Source: Ascoidea asiatica
Taxonomy: Eukaryota > Ascomycota > Saccharomycetes > Ascoideales > Ascoideaceae
Reading direction: 5' to 3'
NCBI GenBank assembly: GCA_001600695.1
Contig: BCKQ01000006.1
Location: 980,133 to 1,044,132 of the forward strand
Length of the DNA stretch: 64,000 bases
Both the position numbers and the translations under genes were made by a program. Within the stretch, counting starts at the first letter, position 1, and every line of letters starts with the position of its first letter. The notes below the pieces were generated by a model that worked only from the letters and a program-made list of their open reading frames with translations, made no database searches and was not told where the DNA came from. Shown piece after piece: positions 31,656-43,000 of the stretch.

Positions 31656-32855
31656 ATGGCGGGTACACAACGTCTTGATGGGTTGTCAAATAGACTTTCT
31701 TCAGGTCGAGTATCTTTTGGTACACCAAAGCCAAAAGCAGGGTTGAAATTTAAACCAAAAGCAGTTTCTAGGAGGACAAAAGAAGAAAGGGCAGCAGATG
31801 CACCTGTTTTGAGAGAAGTAGATGATAATGGTCGAGGAAGAGGTCGAGGCAGAGGTAGAGGTGGTTTAAGAGGTCGAGGTAGAGGTAGAGGAGGACGAGG
31901 ACGTGGTAATTTAGCTGGAACTCATTTAATTTCTCTGGGACCTTTATCTAATACAGAAGTTGTTGATATACGTAAGAATGGAAGAAATGGTAGAAGTATT
32001 AAATCAGAAGCTCATCGGAATATAAATGATGAATTATTAGATTTACAAGGTTTAGATGATGCAAAAAGAATTAATATGAATGAAGAATATGAATTAGATA
32101 AAGGGACTACTGAATTATTTCCATTAAGAGCTATGAATGGAAATAGTAAGAAAGCAGAAAGTATTAACTCATCAGATAGTAGTACTTCATCAAAAAGTAA
32201 TTCACCGGAATTAAGTGATAGTGAAGAAGAATATATATCAGTAAAAGAAGAAAGTGAAGATATTTCATCAAAATCACCTTCAATTAAAAATGAAGATGAA
32301 TTAAATAATCAATTATTAAAAGATGAAAAACATAAAAATTTTAAAAAAAAATCAAAGAAAAAAGTAAAAATTGAAAGTAAACTGATTCATGAATATAATT
32401 CGGATGATGAAGAAATATGTATACTTAAAGATCATTTTAAAATTATGAGAATAGTAGAAAATCAAGCTAAAAGAATAAACAATAATGAAACAAATAAATT
32501 AATAGTATTTCAACTTCCTAAATTATTACCAAATTTTCAAACAGAAGAAGATAAAATTGAAAATGAAAATAGTAAAAAAAATGAAAATGGCGAAAAAAAT
32601 GAAAATGGTGAAAATAGTGACAATTTGAAACCAAAAATAAGAATCAAAGATCCACCAAATGGAATAATAGGAAAATTAAGATATCATAAATCAGGAAAGG
32701 TTAGCATGAAAATTGGAGAAGTTGTAATGGATATTTCTAGCGGAGCAAATACAAATTTTCTACAAGATGCTATTCTAGTTGACACTAGCAATCATAATGT
32801 CTATCAGATGGGTCAGATAGAAGATAAAATTGTCGCCAATCCTAAGTTATTCTGA
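31656..32855 (+). CDS. RPC53: RNA polymerase III subunit Rpc53 (RPC4)
   Basis: The 399-residue product starts at the ATG at 31656 (MAGTQRLDGL); the frame is open upstream only from a GTG. It is the C53/RPC4 subunit, which with C37 acts in Pol III initiation, termination and reinitiation. The N-terminal basic segment KPKAVSRRTKEER and an Arg/Gly repeat block (roughly residues 55-90) are typical of the family. So is the motif THLISLGPLS that follows. The C-terminal domain has GKLRYHKSGKVSMKIGEVVMDISSG and ends in a conserved stretch ILVDTSNHNVYQMGQI. The middle is acidic, Ser- and Lys-rich. The gene is divergent from SAS10. Confidence 0.93.
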   Translation: MAGTQRLDGLSNRLSSGRVSFGTPKPKAGLKFKPKAVSRRTKEERAADAPVLREVDDNGRGRGRGRGRGGLRGRGRGRGGRGRGNLAGTHLISLGPLSNTEVVDIRKNGRNGRSIKSEAHRNINDELLDLQGLDDAKRINMNEEYELDKGTTELFPLRAMNGNSKKAESINSSDSSTSSKSNSPELSDSEEEYISVKEESEDISSKSPSIKNEDELNNQLLKDEKHKNFKKKSKKKVKIESKLIHEYNSDDEEICILKDHFKIMRIVENQAKRINNNETNKLIVFQLPKLLPNFQTEEDKIENENSKKNENGEKNENGENSDNLKPKIRIKDPPNGIIGKLRYHKSGKVSMKIGEVVMDISSGANTNFLQDAILVDTSNHNVYQMGQIEDKIVANPKLF

Positions 32856-33575
32856 GTCAAGCTAGAGAATAGTCAGCACAAATATATATATTAGAATATA
32901 TGAAAATATACTCTATAAAACTAAATAAAAATGTTAAAAGTGTAACTTTACTGTATTTTATTTTAATCTTCCCAAGCCAGGCCTTTTAAAGTAATTAATT
33001 GTAAATAAACTTAGCTAATTCCATTGTAGCGCAATAAATTGAAAGATACAAAAATCGACGCCGAGAAACTGGTCTCGCTCGCATAATCCATAGTCCTAGA
33101 ATATTGTCCTAGAACAGTGTCCTATAAACAGCAATGTCCTAGCTCGCCATCCAAAAGAATATCCGTGTTTGTGGACTCTACTTGGCGGCTATGCGCCCGC
33201 GCTCCGGCGATGGTCTGCTGCGCTGGCAGTTCGCAATTCCGCGCGCTACACGCCCGCAGTAGCAGCTATTTGGGCTTGGAACAGCTGCTCACGAAGTTGA
33301 TCCCCAGAAATCCTCACCTCCAGCACCATCTTTTTTATGCCCAGAGACCTTGTCACCTCACAACCTCACACACAGTCTTATTATCTCACTCAAATCTCTA
33401 TCCTTCTTTATATTTATCTTTTGTTTGGCGCTTAAGATTTATAAACAATTTCATAAGTGATTTATACTTTATAAATATTATTTTTATTATATTCATTACC
33501 ATTTCCATCACTATCTCCATCAACTATTGCAAGAATAATGATCCCTTTGGAAAAAGCTGTTATATAAGACTAACA
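32856..33575. promoter_or_regulatory. Upstream region of LDB17 with GC-rich island
   Basis: A GC-rich stretch at about 33055-33345 stands out against AT-rich surroundings. It begins with four copies of GTCCT (33093, 33106, 33119 and 33136). The reading frame of LDB17 is open through this region back to 33117 but starts with GTG, and its translation looks like random Cys/Arg/Ser-rich sequence. I therefore treat it as promoter and 5' UTR. Confidence 0.5.
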
Positions 33576-36500
33576 ATGGACAATATAAGTTTCCAAGACA
33601 ATAATATAAATTCTACTGATGATTTATATAACTTTTTAAAAAATTATCTTCATTCTCTTGAATTAAAATTCTCTTCAAATCAACTCACTTTAGATCAAGT
33701 AAATTCAAGTCTTATCTTTTATTTAACATTCTTATCAAAATATATGGATTTTAGCTTCAATTCAGATATAATACTAACTGAAAATAATATTAATGAAATT
33801 GATTTAATTTCAAAAACAAATTACTCTATAATTACACAATCAAATAAAGAAGAAATAATCTATAACTCTTGTTATTTTTTAATAGATTCAATTCTTTTTA
33901 AAAATATAACTTTTCAAAAATTCGTAATTGGTAAATTATTAGGTTTATTAAATTTAAATTTAAAATTGGCCGATATTAATCTAAAATTAATTATTGGAAT
34001 AATATTTAGTATAATTATACAAAATTTTACTAAAAATCAAGACTTTGATTATGGTTATCAAGAAAATAATACCGATAATATTAATATAAATGATAATATT
34101 GATAATAATCTTGAAAATTATAATATAAATAATGATGATAAAAATATTGATATAAATAGCGCTTTGCTACTAACTTTACAGAATTATTCTTCTTTTAAAA
34201 TTTTTTATAAAATTCTTTACTTTAATAATTTCATTTCATTTTTTCATCAAAGAAAACAAATAATTTCAAATCATTTAAATAATAATATTAAATTTAATCA
34301 AAATGATAATTTTATTATTAATCTTTCTTACGAAAAAAATGATTTAAAAATAATCAATGATCCTTCTCAAACTGATAATCAATTATTATCAAATGATCAA
34401 AATAATTTAATTCTTAATCAATCTTTAAATAATATAATTAATGAAAATATTAATTTAAAAAAAAATTTATTTTTATTTAATCCTGATATTCAAAAAAATA
34501 ATTTTTTCATAAATCAACCTGAAAATTATATATATGATATAAATTTAAAAAATGAATTACTAAATGATGAAAAGTTTTATCTTAATGAAATCTTTCAGTC
34601 TGAAAAAAAATTAATTACAACTACAAGTGATTCTCTTTTAAATGAATTAAATTTAAAATTAAAGAATCTTAATAAATTAAAAAAAATTAATTTGAAGAAA
34701 TTTTTAACTCAAAATATTAATAATATCTATTATCCTTGGAAAAAATTTTTAATTAATAAATATTTTTTAAAATTATTAATAAATTATTTTAAAATTTTAA
34801 AAATTTCTTTTATTGATATTTTATTAATTAATAATACTTTTATTTTTGAATTTTTAATTAAAAATTTGAATATTTTTTGTACAAGTAATAATTTAGAAGA
34901 TACTTCAAAAGATTTTTATGATTATGACGGTCAAAATTATGGTGATGGTTATTATGGAAATTTTAGAAATAGTGTAATTAATTTATCTCGTTCTAATTCT
35001 CTTAAATTAAATTCAAATTCAAATTCAAACTTAAATTCAAGTCAAATAATTAAAACTATTAAAAATAAAATAAATGATTTTTGTAAAGCTATAGGTATAA
35101 TTGGCGCTGCGACTTCAACAGATTTAGCTTTATCAATAGAAGATGAAAAAGAATTAAATAATTTAAAATTTCAATTTATTCTATCATTAAATGAACAATA
35201 TATGTTACTCAATTATAATCAATTAACTTTGAAAAAAAAAATTCCAATAAAACTTTTACAAAAATTAGAAATAAATAAATTTTTAAAAATTTATAAAATT
35301 AATGAAAAATTAAAAATTTTGAATAAATTAAAAAAAGGTTTTTTATTAGATATTAATAGTAAATTAAACCAGTATATTCAATATGAGAAAGATCAATTAA
35401 TGTTTCAACAAGGTTTTGATAATCAATATAATTATTTCTCAAATTCTACAATAATTTCAAATTCTAATTTAAATATTGATGAAGATGAACTTTATGAATC
35501 AATTTATAATGAATACGAAGATTCATTTAATGAACTTGAAATTATTGAAAATGATTTATTAAAAGAAAAAAATGAAATTTTATTGAATGATTCTGGCTAT
35601 TTAGAAATAAATAATAATAATTTCAATTTAACAAAATTTTATGAGGATATTATTAATGTTTATCCCAGTATTTTAACCTTTAAAGATATTGAAGATGAAT
35701 TTATTGTACAATTAATCAACAGATTCAAAAAATGTATAAGAATTTCAAAAATTGATCCTGGTATAGATGAGCATTTATTATTCAATGATTTTAACATTTC
35801 TGATTTAAAGACTCAAAAAGTAATACTAAAAATAACGGATGAAGAAAAAAAGAAAATATTAAAACCGTTAACAAAAAATTTAGTAGTTGATAATTTACTT
35901 GGAAAGTTTTCTGAAATGTATAAAAATTTAATTGAAGAATATAAACTTGATCCAGAAAATGAAAATGAAGTTAATTTTATTGGATCGGTTTTAGTATCTA
36001 CAAAAGATGAAAACATCTTTAGAAATTTTATTTCATATTTAATTTATGATTTTAATAGAGAAGAAGATAATTGTAATAAAATTATGATTTTAAAAGTATT
36101 ATATTTGATTTTAAAGACTTTTAGTGAAGATAAAGTCCAAAAAAAGAAATTTGACTTTTATATGAATGATTTGAAATTATTAGTTGATATATTTATTAGA
36201 GAATTATTCAATTTATCTGCAGATTCTCAAGCCCCTTTGGTTAATAATTATCTCAGAGTTTTTTATCTATTACTCAATTTCACAGATTTAAATTTTTTTG
36301 AATTAGATTCTGAAAGTGAAGATCGTCTGAAAATAATTAAAAATGAAATAGGACAAGTAGAAAAAAAACAAAGAAATGGAAATGGAAATGGAAGTGAAAT
36401 TTATAAAATTAATAAGTATGAAGTTAAGTATGATTTTGATTCTCGAAGTTATAAAAGAAAAGAAATTATTAATCTACTAATTTATTTAAGTGGGGAAGAT

Positions 36501-37274
36501 ATTCAAAATATGTGTGATGCAATGATTGTAAGACATAATAAAAAGCATTGTAAATTAGAATTCAAAAAAGAAAAACAAGAAAATAAGATTAAAAAATTAC
36601 GAGTATGGGAGCCAAACAAACAAACAATTAAACTAGCTAAAAAATGTTTAGATATTAAATGGCTTGGTTTAAATGATTATTTAGAGGAATTTTTAAGGCA
36701 AAAAACAGTAAGAGAACATCGAAGTCAAACATTTAATAATGGTGATAGTAGTGTTAGTAGTTTCGAAGCAGTTAATGAAAATGAATTAAATGATAATTTA
36801 TTAAAATTGAATTTGAGATCCGAAAGCTTTTCATCGTCAAACTCATCTTCAACCCCAAATATTAGTGACCCTGAAATCAACGAAAATAACTTAAATATAA
36901 TAGGATCCCATAATCATAAAAATAATTCTAATGAAAATGTGAAAAATAATAATTTGTATAGAGAAATTTATGGAAATGGAATAACTTATCCTAGAAGGAT
37001 CAATTCTTCAGCAACATTACTTGATCATTCAAGAAAAATGAGTAATGGAAGTCAAAGTAGTAGTGCCACCACTCCAGAAATGTATATCGATTACAGGAGG
37101 TCAAGTTCAGTGTCTAGCTTACAAAATAACTCGTCGAATCACAACAACAAATGCAGAAGCAGTAATGCCAAATTTTCAGAATTTCAAAGAAACAAAAAAC
37201 TACCTCCTCCTCCACCTCCTCCGTCAAGGAAACTACGGTCAGTCAATTCAAGAAGCAATCTCAGTGCTTTATAA
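33576..37274 (+). CDS. LDB17: Ldb17/SPIN90-like actin regulator
   Basis: From the ATG at 33576 the product has 1232 residues, far longer than the roughly 490-residue S. cerevisiae Ldb17. The conserved part is the helical SPIN90/Ldb17 leucine-rich domain at about residues 690-960, from NVYPSILTFKDIEDEF through GSVLVSTKDENIFRNFISYLI and a run of leucine-rich helices, ending near KWLGLNDYLEEFLRQKTVREHRSQTF. The C-terminus has a polyproline segment LPPPPPPPSRK, a likely SH3 or profilin ligand. In yeasts Ldb17 acts at endocytic actin patches as a regulator of WASP-dependent actin assembly. The N-terminal half is Asn/Ile/Leu-rich with few conserved features and accounts for the extra length. The gene is intronless. 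Confidence 0.82.
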   Translation: MDNISFQDNNINSTDDLYNFLKNYLHSLELKFSSNQLTLDQVNSSLIFYLTFLSKYMDFSFNSDIILTENNINEIDLISKTNYSIITQSNKEEIIYNSCYFLIDSILFKNITFQKFVIGKLLGLLNLNLKLADINLKLIIGIIFSIIIQNFTKNQDFDYGYQENNTDNININDNIDNNLENYNINNDDKNIDINSALLLTLQNYSSFKIFYKILYFNNFISFFHQRKQIISNHLNNNIKFNQNDNFIINLSYEKNDLKIINDPSQTDNQLLSNDQNNLILNQSLNNIINENINLKKNLFLFNPDIQKNNFFINQPENYIYDINLKNELLNDEKFYLNEIFQSEKKLITTTSDSLLNELNLKLKNLNKLKKINLKKFLTQNINNIYYPWKKFLINKYFLKLLINYFKILKISFIDILLINNTFIFEFLIKNLNIFCTSNNLEDTSKDFYDYDGQNYGDGYYGNFRNSVINLSRSNSLKLNSNSNSNLNSSQIIKTIKNKINDFCKAIGIIGAATSTDLALSIEDEKELNNLKFQFILSLNEQYMLLNYNQLTLKKKIPIKLLQKLEINKFLKIYKINEKLKILNKLKKGFLLDINSKLNQYIQYEKDQLMFQQGFDNQYNYFSNSTIISNSNLNIDEDELYESIYNEYEDSFNELEIIENDLLKEKNEILLNDSGYLEINNNNFNLTKFYEDIINVYPSILTFKDIEDEFIVQLINRFKKCIRISKIDPGIDEHLLFNDFNISDLKTQKVILKITDEEKKKILKPLTKNLVVDNLLGKFSEMYKNLIEEYKLDPENENEVNFIGSVLVSTKDENIFRNFISYLIYDFNREEDNCNKIMILKVLYLILKTFSEDKVQKKKFDFYMNDLKLLVDIFIRELFNLSADSQAPLVNNYLRVFYLLLNFTDLNFFELDSESEDRLKIIKNEIGQVEKKQRNGNGNGSEIYKINKYEVKYDFDSRSYKRKEIINLLIYLSGEDIQNMCDAMIVRHNKKHCKLEFKKEKQENKIKKLRVWEPNKQTIKLAKKCLDIKWLGLNDYLEEFLRQKTVREHRSQTFNNGDSSVSSFEAVNENELNDNLLKLNLRSESFSSSNSSSTPNISDPEINENNLNIIGSHNHKNNSNENVKNNNLYREIYGNGITYPRRINSSATLLDHSRKMSNGSQSSSATTPEMYIDYRRSSSVSSLQNNSSNHNNKCRSSNAKFSEFQRNKKLPPPPPPPSRKLRSVNSRSNLSAL

Positions 37275-37458
37275 TAAATAATTTTTTTTTTTCTCTCATT
37301 TTTATAAAATTCTCTCATAGTTAAAGTTTTATTAGCATAGACAATCGTACAACATCATTTTACTATTGTAATTTCGCTTAGAAGTAACTCTAACTGAGCC
37401 AGGAGTTACACAAAGGTAAAGTTACCTACGAATAATGCTAGCAGAGTACTTAGTTAGC

Positions 37459-37465
37459 TTACCCG
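37459..37465. promoter_or_regulatory. Reb1-type site TTACCCG upstream of U2
   Basis: TTACCCG matches the Reb1 core known from yeasts. It lies about 255 bp upstream of the inferred U2 start, within a region that has several GTAAC/GTTAC words and a GC rise. Confidence 0.4.
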
Positions 37466-37658
37466 TAACTAAACTTGTTGTCTACACAATAACGGTGAAG
37501 CACTTTTACAGCACTGGGCTACAAGACCCCCACCAGTGGTTCCCTGCCTCTTTTATGCCCGCAGAGCCCTGGCAATAAAAAAATTAAGAAACCTTCTAGT
37601 CATGTGCCTTGTTGTTACCCTGCAAAGTCTTTTTTTCATTTTTGGATCCTCGAAACAC

Positions 37659-37666
37659 TATAAAAG
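37659..37666 (+). promoter_or_regulatory. TATA box of the U2 snRNA gene
   Basis: TATAAAAG lies about 55 bp upstream of the inferred U2 5' end, a normal distance for a yeast Pol II snRNA gene. Confidence 0.6.
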
Positions 37667-37714
37667 GACTAGAATTCCTGTTATTTTTATCTAGTTTTTT
37701 TTCCCTTTTTTTTC

Positions 37715-37905
37715 ATCAAAATCTCTTTGCCTTTGGCTTAGATCAAGTGTAGTATCTGTTCTTTTCAGTGTAACAACTGAAACTCTCCTAATGGGAGACT
37801 TTTAACTTTGTTACTTTTATTTTTGGTGATGGTGATTTCCTTCAATGGGCTTGCTCATTGGGATATTGCATCGTGTCGTTACTCTAGGGTTTCTGACGCA
37901 AATCT
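37715..37905 (+). ncRNA. U2 spliceosomal snRNA
   Basis: The 5' half is almost identical to U2 in other eukaryotes. It begins with the U6-pairing segment ATCTCTTTGCC and stem-loop I (GCCTTTGGC). The invariant GATCAAGTGTAGTATCTGTTC follows, whose GTAGTA pairs with the intron branch box TACTAAC, and then stem IIa (CAGTGTAACAACTGAAA). An Sm-like site TATTTTTGG is at about 37818-37826. Beyond it two 3' hairpins can be drawn. One is CAATGGG-CTTG-CTCATTG enclosed by a further stem. The other closes GTGTCG with TGACGC near 37873-37899. The total of about 190 nt is close to animal U2 and far shorter than the 1175-nt S. cerevisiae U2. Exact ends are inferred. A TATA box lies upstream. Confidence 0.92.
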
Positions 37906-38195
37906 CTTCAAGTTTTTCTAAGTGTTTCATTTATAAAATTTGAAAGGATTTGTTTTTAAACTAATTTATTGGTTGTTTTTGTTAAGTTAGGTATTTTGGT
38001 TCTTACTCTTAAATGCTAATGTTTAACAGAATATCTACAAATGGATTGACTAGGTGTTTAAAAATTATGTTGTATAATAGGCTTGTCTTACTAGCATTTT
38101 CAAAACTTATATTCTATATAAAAAAGTGGGAAAAAAAAGTAAGCGCTTACTACAAAGACGATCAAGATAAAGTTTGGTAGATGATTAATTTACTA
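37906..38195. other. Intergenic sequence after U2
   Basis: AT-rich DNA between the U2 3' end and the stop of the minus-strand coiled-coil gene. I see nothing coding. Confidence 0.5.
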
Positions 38196-39578
38196 TCAAG
38201 AATTTTTATTCTTGGTTTCGTTCTCATTTTCATTTTCCAGTTGTTTTTGTTCTTTTCTTTTCTTTTTTGCAGATTTTACCAAGTTATTCCACCTTTTATT
38301 AAGTTTTAAGTTTTCATTTAACAAATTATTGTTGTTAAACTTGACAGAGGTTAATTCATTTATTGTATTTTTGTTTTTCAAATTTAGAGAGGCTATTTCT
38401 TTATTTTTAATATTTAACTGTTGATTCAAGAGGTTTATCTTGGAAATAAACCTATTTATTTTGTCTTCATTTTGATTTACCATTTCTTTTTGATTTTGAA
38501 TCAATGGGTTTTCTTCATTACATTTTTTTAATTTATTATTATCATTAAAATTATCAATCTTTTCTTTTTTCAACTTTTCTATCAAATAACCATTTAGTGT
38601 ATTTGAGTGATTTTGGACTAATTTTTTCAAATTATTTTCATTCAAAATTATTAAATTTTCCTCATTTGCAATCTCATTATTTTTATTCTTACTAATCAAT
38701 TGTAATGATTTTAATTGATTATTTAAATAATCTAAATTTAATTTTAGTTGTTGATTTTCAATCATTAATTCTTCTTTGCTTTTGTTTTTTAGTATATTTA
38801 AATTTATCTTTGTTGGATCATTGATATCAATTTTTAGATTTTTTTCTTTACCTTGTGTCTTATTATTCAATTCATTTAAATGTATACAATTTTTATTTAT
38901 TGAATTTGTGAATTCTTTGATAAATTTATTGATGATTTCATTTGTTATACAAGTTAAATCAGTTACATTATTAACATAATTCTTTTGTGAAGTTACTCCA
39001 ATATTGGAATTATTAATATTATTGTTATTGTTATTACTATTATTATTATTATTATTAGTAGTAGTAGTAGTATCAGTAGTATTAGTAGTGATAGCAGTGG
39101 AAGTAGTAGTAGTATGAGTTTTTGAAACACTAATTTTTCCTATATTCGCATTGGTAACAAAATTATTGACATTATGTTTTATAATTCCTCTCCTGTTAGA
39201 CAATGAATGCAGACTGTTTTTCCTTCGCAATAATTTTTCTTTCTCTTTTTCCTTTTCTTTCTCTTTTTCTAATTTAAGTATTTTTAAATTTTCTCTATCT
39301 AAATTATCTTGTAAATTTTTCTTCAATGCATTATATTTATTGAGACATTCTATTGACTTCTTCTTATGCTCTTCGATTAAGATTTTAATCACATTAATTA
39401 TTTTCTCATAATCATTAAGATTTGATTCATTCTGATCATATTCAATTGATAAATTGGTCAACACTTCTTCAAACTTCTCAAAAGTAAGTTTGTGATAAGT
39501 ACTTGCCTCTTTGTATTCCTTTCTAGTGGTATAATTTTCTGCTTTCTCAGCTAGCTCGTAAGCATCAGGAAGTGACAT
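38196..39578 (-). CDS. MIT-like and coiled-coil protein, possibly Atg38
   Basis: This 460-residue protein starts with two or three helices that look like a MIT domain (about residues 1-85; YELAEKAENY...EYKEASTYHKLTFEKFEEVL). The A-x3-YHK arrangement resembles the start of NRBF2/Atg38. A charged KEKEKEK helix follows (about 95-120). A Thr/Asn-rich linker comes next (about 155-190), and long coiled coils fill the C-terminal half. Atg38 links Atg14 and Vps34 in PI3-kinase complex I through an N-terminal MIT domain and a C-terminal coiled coil. The gene is divergent from ATG9 with 456 bp between the starts, which would fit an autophagy role. The identity is an inference: S. cerevisiae Atg38 is about half as long, and other MIT/coiled-coil proteins are possible. 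Confidence 0.45.
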   Translation of the reverse strand: MSLPDAYELAEKAENYTTRKEYKEASTYHKLTFEKFEEVLTNLSIEYDQNESNLNDYEKIINVIKILIEEHKKKSIECLNKYNALKKNLQDNLDRENLKILKLEKEKEKEKEKEKLLRRKNSLHSLSNRRGIIKHNVNNFVTNANIGKISVSKTHTTTTSTAITTNTTDTTTTTNNNNNNSNNNNNNINNSNIGVTSQKNYVNNVTDLTCITNEIINKFIKEFTNSINKNCIHLNELNNKTQGKEKNLKIDINDPTKINLNILKNKSKEELMIENQQLKLNLDYLNNQLKSLQLISKNKNNEIANEENLIILNENNLKKLVQNHSNTLNGYLIEKLKKEKIDNFNDNNKLKKCNEENPLIQNQKEMVNQNEDKINRFISKINLLNQQLNIKNKEIASLNLKNKNTINELTSVKFNNNNLLNENLKLNKRWNNLVKSAKKKRKEQKQLENENENETKNKNS

Positions 39579-40034
39579 CTATACATCCCCTGATTTCTTT
39601 AGAATAGTAAAAATAAATCTAACAGATATCCAATCCTTCAGATTCTTTATAAAATCTTTGCAATATAGTTTCTTGATTCTTTCACTTCTCAAAAAATTTG
39701 TTATCAAAAAACCAAATCAGTAACGTTATTAACAATAATTATCAATTCGAATTTGGGGTTATTCAAAAGTTGACAGTCTTTAGCTTATCAGCGGCAACAA
39801 GATACATCCTGCATCCATATTTTGTTTTGTTATCTTCTCCCGATAATCAAATAGTTAAATAGTTAGCTTTTATCGATATAAAAACATTGAAGATTTACTT
39901 GGTAAGTATTGCTTTGAACATTCGCATATTTTAGTTTTCATTTATTTTCCCTTTATTACCACTCTTTAATTTTACCTTCCACAATATCAAGCCTAATTTA
40001 ATAAAATTTTTACTTGGTCTAGTTCTGTTTCAAA
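39579..40034. promoter_or_regulatory. Shared divergent promoter of the MIT/coiled-coil gene and ATG9
   Basis: This 456-bp AT-rich region separates two divergent ATGs. I see no strong known site, only a few CTTATCAG/GATAA words (around 39783, 39841 and 39871) that could be GATA-factor sites. Confidence 0.35.
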
Positions 40035-43000
40035 ATGGCAAATATTAATCCCAATGATAATAATAATTTTTTGACTAGGGTGTTTGGTCCTTCAAAGAAT
40101 AAAAAGTTATCAGAAACTGAACTTGTAGATAATCCAGCTCATCAAAATAACTCTAATCAGGAAATGATCAATAATACAACCGCTTTTAATAATTTAATAC
40201 CAAAACTTGTCTCTTCTCCAACAGCAAATCTGAATTCCTATCAAACGGTGATTTCTGATTCAAATGCACATTCTGGTTTAAATAGAACTTCTAGATCCGG
40301 TTCAAAAAAATATTCAAAAACTCGTTCAATTTCTAAACAATCTAAAAGACTGAATTCTCAAACTAAAAATAAACCAATTACTGCAAATTTAGTTGAATCT
40401 GAACCTGATTCCACTGATTCTGAATCAGATTCACATTCTCAAACGAGTGAGTTCAATCCTAAATCAATTTCCAACTCTTTCTTGCTTCAATCTCAAAATT
40501 CTCAAATAAAAGATAACAAATTTAATAACTACTACACAAAAGAGGAAGATGGACAACTTCGAAAAAATCAAATACAAGAAGAGCTGGCGTATGATATACA
40601 TCATGGGCTGGAACTTGAAGAAGATAATACTCATGAAGAAATAGAAGAAGAAGAAGACGAAGAACCTGACGCTGTTATTCACAAAGGTCCTTATAATTTC
40701 AACTTTGAATACAATAAATATCGCAATAATTCTCAACAAGATTTTGCTGATTCGGAGGATAGTGATATGGATGACGATGCAACTAACAAAAAAAATCAAA
40801 TTATTAACGTTGAATCGAATTCCAATGGTTATTCTTTAAATAATGAGATATCTAAGGACTTTAGCGACGATCAAGACAATTCCCAAGATTCAGAAAGTGA
40901 TTTACTTGATAAAAAAGATTCTTCTTCAATTTTGCAACATAATTCAAAAAAATCTTATTGGAGTAATAAGAATAAAGGCATTCTCCCTCTATACAATACC
41001 CATAAATCATACCCTGCTTCTCATAAAAGGCACTTATTGAATAGCAAATTTTTGAAAAAGCATTCATCAAAAAAAAATAAACTTTCCAGAGGAAATAAGA
41101 GATTGAAAAGTAAAAGAATAGCAAATTTGAGTCCTGAAGAAAGAGCTCACTGGATGTGGGCAAATGTTGAAAATTTAGATGTCTTTTTGCAAGATGTCTA
41201 TAAATACTATCTTGGAAATGGCTTTTATTCAATAATATTATCCAAACTAATTGATCTCATAACAATTATTTTTATATTCTCCATATTCATATTCCTAACA
41301 TCCTGTATTGACTATTCAAAAATATCCTCTTCGAATAATAAACTTCAGAATATAAGAGTACCTCACTGTTATAAAAACCTTCATTTTTTCAAAAGAGGTT
41401 TAACATGGGTTATGGTTATTTTTGTAGTAATGAGATTGATTCAATTTATTTTCATTGATTATAAAAAATTAAAGGATATGTTCCTTTTTTATAAATATCT
41501 TCTTAACATTCATGAAAATGAGCTACAAACCATTTCATGGCAGTTAGTTGTTCAAAACATTATCCTTTTGAAAAATCAAAATGCGATCACTTCTAATGTT
41601 GCAGATCTAAAATCAAAATCAAGATTAGATGCCCATGATATCGCTAATAGAATAATGAGAAAGGAAAATTATATGATTGCTTTGTTCAATAGAGATATAT
41701 TAGATTTGAGATTACCTTTGCTTAAGCACATAGGCTTAAACTCAAATAATAGTATACTTACAAAAACTTTAGAATGGAATTTAAATTTTTGCATTTTGGG
41801 TTTTGTTTTCAATGAACAAGGTCAAGTTCGAACATTATTTTTGAAAGAATCATACAAACCCTTGCTATCGGATGAACTTAAAAAAAGGTTTTTGCTTGCA
41901 GGGATCCTTAATCTTTTTTTCTCTCCCTTCATTGTTGTTTATTTCATTTTACTTTATTTTTTCCGTTATTTCAATGAATACAAGACTAATCCAGGAATAA
42001 TTAGCTCGAGACAATATACCCCATTTGCTGAATGGAAATTACGAGAATTTAATGAATTGTATCATCTTTTTGAAAGACGCTTAAAGCTCAGTATCCCAGA
42101 AGCTTCTAAGTATATTGATCAATTTCCCAAGGATAAGATGACACAGTCAATGAGATTTGTTTCTTTCATTTCTGGCTCTTTTGCTGCAATTCTTGGTATT
42201 CTAGCAATTTTTGATCCAGAATTAGGGATAAATTTTGAAATAACGGAAGGTAGAACTGCTTTATTTTATATTGGTGTTTTTGGTACTATATGGGCTGTTA
42301 CGCATAGCGCAATTCCGGAAGATACAATTGTATTTGATCCTGAGGCCAGTTTAAGATACGTTGCTCAATTTACTCATTACTTACCAAAAGAATGGGATCA
42401 CAAATTTCATACTAATGAGGTTAAAACTGAGTTTTCTACCTTATTTGAGATGAAAATTGTATTGCTTCTAAAAGAATTAGCCAGTATTATTTTAACTCCG
42501 TTTATCTTGATGTTTGCTGTAACGAGGTGTAGTGATAAAATTGTTGATTTCTTTCAGAAATATTCTGTTCATGTTAATGGCCTTGGATACGTGTGCACAT
42601 TTGCCATGTTTGATTTTGAGAAAGATAAAAAAACTTTGGATGAAGATCCAAAAGGAAAAAAAAAGGAAAGAATGCGTACAGCCCATTTTTCGAAGGATGT
42701 TGGTTTAACAGATGGTAAGCAATTTGGTGCCCAAGATGGAAAAATGGTTAAATCATATTTATACTTCTTGGAAAGCTATGGCGGAAATAAAGATCTGAAT
42801 TTGCGGGTTGATTCTACATCTAGCCATCAATACTCCAATAAACGACCTTTAAATGATAATAACATGAGAAATAGTATGTTTGGATCTAAATATTTGAATG
42901 GTATAGATGAAACTAGAGCTAAATTGTTTCGCAAGACTCCAAACTTAGTCAACGGAAAATGGAATGAAAATACTAAATTAGATGGTAGCTTTTTAGGAGA

